DNA of 9,141 nt from positions 1-9,141 of the forward strand of contig CAMWYV010000021.1 of NCBI GenBank assembly GCA_947178565.1, given 5' to 3'. This DNA comes from an uncultured Porphyromonadaceae bacterium. GTDB taxonomy: Bacteria; Bacteroidota; Bacteroidia; Bacteroidales; Muribaculaceae. The notes under the pieces were generated by a model. It was not told the origin of the DNA, made no database searches, and saw nothing but the letters and a program-made list of their open reading frames with translations. Made by a program: the position numbers and the translations under genes. Positions 7,227-9,141 of this stretch are shown here, piece by piece. The stretch's first letter is position 1; each line of letters starts with the position of its first letter.

Positions 7227-7841
7227 ATGACCATCCAATCTACTGAAAATAAAATACTTGTAGCAGCAGAGAAAGAGTTTCTCAGGATAGGCTATGCGGC
7301 AGCACGCACTACCACCATAGCCGATGCCGCCGGTGTTACCCACGCGATGCTTCATTATTATTTCCGGACTAAAGAAAAGCTGTTTGAGAAAGTAATTGAG
7401 AGTAAGATGGAGTTAATCCGTGATATGATGCTCGGCTCTCTGGTAGCTCCGGATGTACCGTTGTTCAAGAAACTGGAAACTGCGGTGAGCAATCATCTCG
7501 CTTTTCTTGCAGCCAATCCCGACCTTCCGAGATTCTTTGTAAATGAAATATGTACTGACCCTTCTAAAATGGAGACTGTGACGGAATTTATCAGAACAAA
7601 TGCCGGCAAAGTGAGCGAGGCACTTCAGGCACAGCTTGATAAAGAGGTTTCTGAGGGACTTTGCAGAAAAACAGACGCCCGGATGCTTTTGCTTGATATT
7701 CTTTCGCTTAATGCGTTTGCGTTCATTGCTTCTCCTCTTGTCAATCTTGTGTGCGGAGATATTATGGAGAATCGTGATGCATTCATAGAAATGAGAAAAA
7801 AAGAAACTTTAGATTTAATAATGAGAAAATTAAAACCATGA
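7227..7841 (+). CDS. TetR-family transcriptional regulator of the downstream efflux operon
   Basis: This is a one-component repressor of 204 residues, the usual TetR length. The N-terminal DNA-binding domain is clear: helix 1 (about 5-22), then a helix-turn-helix in TTTIADAAGVTHAMLHYYF (28-46), followed by the typical KEKLFEKVI (49-57) of helix 4. The C-terminal ligand-binding and dimerisation part (about 60-204) is all-helical and unremarkable; its ligand cannot be read from sequence. ATG at 7227 is chosen because it puts the HTH at the normal distance and follows a good promoter by about 45 bases. Its stop overlaps the start of the tolC-like gene (ATGA), so regulator and efflux channel are translated together. 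The expected logic is repression of its own operon through a palindrome near the promoter, relieved by a substrate of the pump; this is inference from family habit. Confidence 0.92.
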   Translation: MTIQSTENKILVAAEKEFLRIGYAAARTTTIADAAGVTHAMLHYYFRTKEKLFEKVIESKMELIRDMMLGSLVAPDVPLFKKLETAVSNHLAFLAANPDLPRFFVNEICTDPSKMETVTEFIRTNAGKVSEALQAQLDKEVSEGLCRKTDARMLLLDILSLNAFAFIASPLVNLVCGDIMENRDAFIEMRKKETLDLIMRKLKP

Positions 7842-9127
7842 GCCGAATTAAATTTTGTTTTTTTCTTACGGCAGCATTGTTTACCGTCATCTCTGCTGAA
7901 GCGCAGATAACACTTGACTATTGTCTTGACCGAGCCAGGGAAAACTATCCGTTAATTAAAAAGTTTGACCTTGTAAACCGGTCAGAGAAGATATTACTTT
8001 CCGATATTAATAAGGGCTGGTTACCTAGAATCGGATTATTTGCTCAAGGTACAGCTCAGAACTCGGTTTCAGCGTTTCCGGATGCACTTAAAGCCATGCT
8101 TGATAAAACCGGAACTTCAGTAGCCGGAATGAGTAAACTTCAATACAAAGCCGGAATAGAATTAAACCAGACAATATGGGACGGCGGTTATTCTAAATAT
8201 CAACGCGCCATCGAGAGAGCTACCGGTGCTCAGGCTAAAGCGGTACTGGAAGTGGAAATCTACCCGATCCGCGATAGGGTTGAGAATATATATTTCAGCA
8301 TCCTTTTACTTGAGGAGCAGATGGATAAGATGCAATCCACTGTTTCACTGCTGGAAAGCAATCACTCGCGTATAGGCTCAATGGTTGCTGCCGGTATAGC
8401 CACTCATAGCGATGCGGATATGATAGAGGCACAGATACTCACCATGTTGCAACAACTCACCGAAGCCAAGAGTGCCTATCGTTCATATCGTCAGGTTCTT
8501 GAATTGTTTATCAATGAGGATCTGGGTGATAAGTCATTGGTGCGTCCTGTCATACAGATGCCGGGTGATTCTACCTCGGCTCGCCCTGAACTGGCTCTGT
8601 TTGACCGACAGATTGAACTGAATAATGAGCGCTCAAAAGCGATTAATGCGTCTCAGATTCCACGTATAGGATTCTTCGCGCAGGTTTACTATGGCAATCC
8701 GGGTTTAAATATGTTTCAAAGCATGATGAAACGTGACCTTTCGTTTAATGCGATGGCGGGAGTTAAAGTGACTTGGAATATTGATGCGTTCTATTCGGGA
8801 AATACTTCACGAAAGAGGCTCGTCACTGCATCTGATATGATAAATTCCGATCGCGACAGATTCCTGTTTGACAACGCTTTGAAAAGTACTCGGGAATATG
8901 GTAAGATAGAAGGACTGAGGAAGATAATAGAAGAAGATAACCGCATTGTTGAACTGCGTGGAAATGTGCGTAGAGCAGCTGAATCACAGCTGAATCACGG
9001 TATTATCGATACTACAGCGCTTCTTGCTAAAATCACCGATGAAAATAATGCAATACTTAACCATGCTTTTCACGAGATACAGCTTTTACAGACAATATGT
9101 CAGCTTAAAAATACTTTAAACAGATAA
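7838..9127 (+). CDS. TolC-family outer membrane efflux protein
   Basis: This is an outer-membrane channel component of a tripartite exporter, 429 residues, within the TolC range. A signal peptide is visible (Arg3, Lys5, hydrophobic 6-19, AEA-Q, cleavage after Ala22). There is no lipobox, so it is not a lipoprotein like many RND partners. The internal duplication of TolC shows as paired segments: LPRIGLFAQ (62-70) with IPRIGFFAQ (274-282), and YKAGIELNQTIWDGG (103-117) with AMAGVKVTWNIDAF (305-318). These mark the beta-barrel strands of the two halves, each followed by long helices (about 120-225 and 320-425). Translation starts inside the TetR stop (ATGA, 4-base overlap), with no Shine-Dalgarno sequence, which indicates coupling. 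Its partners should be a HlyD-type adaptor and an inner-membrane pump encoded to the right. The transported substrate is unknown. Confidence 0.93.
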   Translation: MSRIKFCFFLTAALFTVISAEAQITLDYCLDRARENYPLIKKFDLVNRSEKILLSDINKGWLPRIGLFAQGTAQNSVSAFPDALKAMLDKTGTSVAGMSKLQYKAGIELNQTIWDGGYSKYQRAIERATGAQAKAVLEVEIYPIRDRVENIYFSILLLEEQMDKMQSTVSLLESNHSRIGSMVAAGIATHSDADMIEAQILTMLQQLTEAKSAYRSYRQVLELFINEDLGDKSLVRPVIQMPGDSTSARPELALFDRQIELNNERSKAINASQIPRIGFFAQVYYGNPGLNMFQSMMKRDLSFNAMAGVKVTWNIDAFYSGNTSRKRLVTASDMINSDRDRFLFDNALKSTREYGKIEGLRKIIEEDNRIVELRGNVRRAAESQLNHGIIDTTALLAKITDENNAILNHAFHEIQLLQTICQLKNTLNR

Positions 9128-9132
9128 TTACG

Positions 9133-9141
9133 ATGAAATAT
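9133..9141 (+). CDS. Start of next gene in the efflux operon (three codons only)
   Basis: ATG at 9133, five bases after the tolC-like stop, opens a frame reading Met-Lys-Tyr before the window ends. The tight spacing and same strand suggest the operon continues. By analogy with Bacteroidota operons ordered regulator, TolC, HlyD and ABC or MFS pump, a periplasmic adaptor is the likely product. Three codons cannot prove it. Confidence 0.4.

Noticed and set aside
7158..7355. Minus-strand open frame across the tetR promoter and start
   Set aside because: It overlaps the conserved helix-turn-helix of TetR and the promoter; the translation has no domain-like features.
1..9141. tRNA or rRNA genes, CRISPR arrays, insertion sequences, prophage or defence genes
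   Set aside because: Nothing resembling these was recognised; apart from about 270 bases in five gaps, the window is filled by six clearly conserved protein genes.

Overview
The window looks like chromosome of a Bacteroidota bacterium, most likely order Bacteroidales. The two promoters visible in the only long spacer match the Bacteroidota type (TTG, 20 bases, TAnnTTTG) rather than sigma-70. Start codons lack well-placed Shine-Dalgarno sequences, and the proteins look Bacteroidales-like: a potassium channel subunit with a long N-terminal extension, an exported Dcp-type peptidase and an Uup-type ABC-F protein. These taxonomic impressions come from family knowledge, not from a search.

Leftward block (minus strand, 7026 down to 1). 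Four genes are packed in one direction: a DEAD-box RNA helicase (7026-5683), an exported M3 zinc peptidase of the Dcp type (5668-3512), an Uup-like ABC-F ATPase (3508-1643) and a TrkH/KtrB-type potassium channel subunit (from 1595, cut by the left edge). The gaps are 14, 3 and 47 bases. No terminator or internal promoter was recognised, so one transcript from the promoter at about 7048-7079 is the simplest reading. The helicase and the ABC-F protein both fit RNA/ribosome work, whereas the peptidase acts outside the cytoplasm and TrkH in the inner membrane. The cluster therefore looks like co-transcribed housekeeping genes rather than a single pathway.

Divergent control region (7027-7226). This 200-base spacer holds two back-to-back Bacteroidota promoters, a 6-bp-arm palindrome over the -7 box of the rightward promoter, a short direct repeat, and a perfect 6-bp-stem inverted repeat midway between the promoters. 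The palindromes are candidate regulator sites, which is inference.

Rightward block (plus strand, 7227 to the right edge). A TetR-family repressor (7227-7841) overlaps by ATGA a TolC-family outer-membrane efflux protein (7838-9127). A new reading frame opens at 9133 and is cut after three codons. A regulator followed by an outer-membrane channel is the usual head of a drug or lipid efflux operon in this group. The periplasmic adaptor and inner-membrane pump would be expected next, outside the window.

No RNA genes, insertion sequences, CRISPR arrays, prophage genes or defence systems were recognised. Nothing here amounts to an undescribed system. The most interesting points are the N-terminal extension of TrkH, the compact divergent control region and the regulator-first efflux operon.
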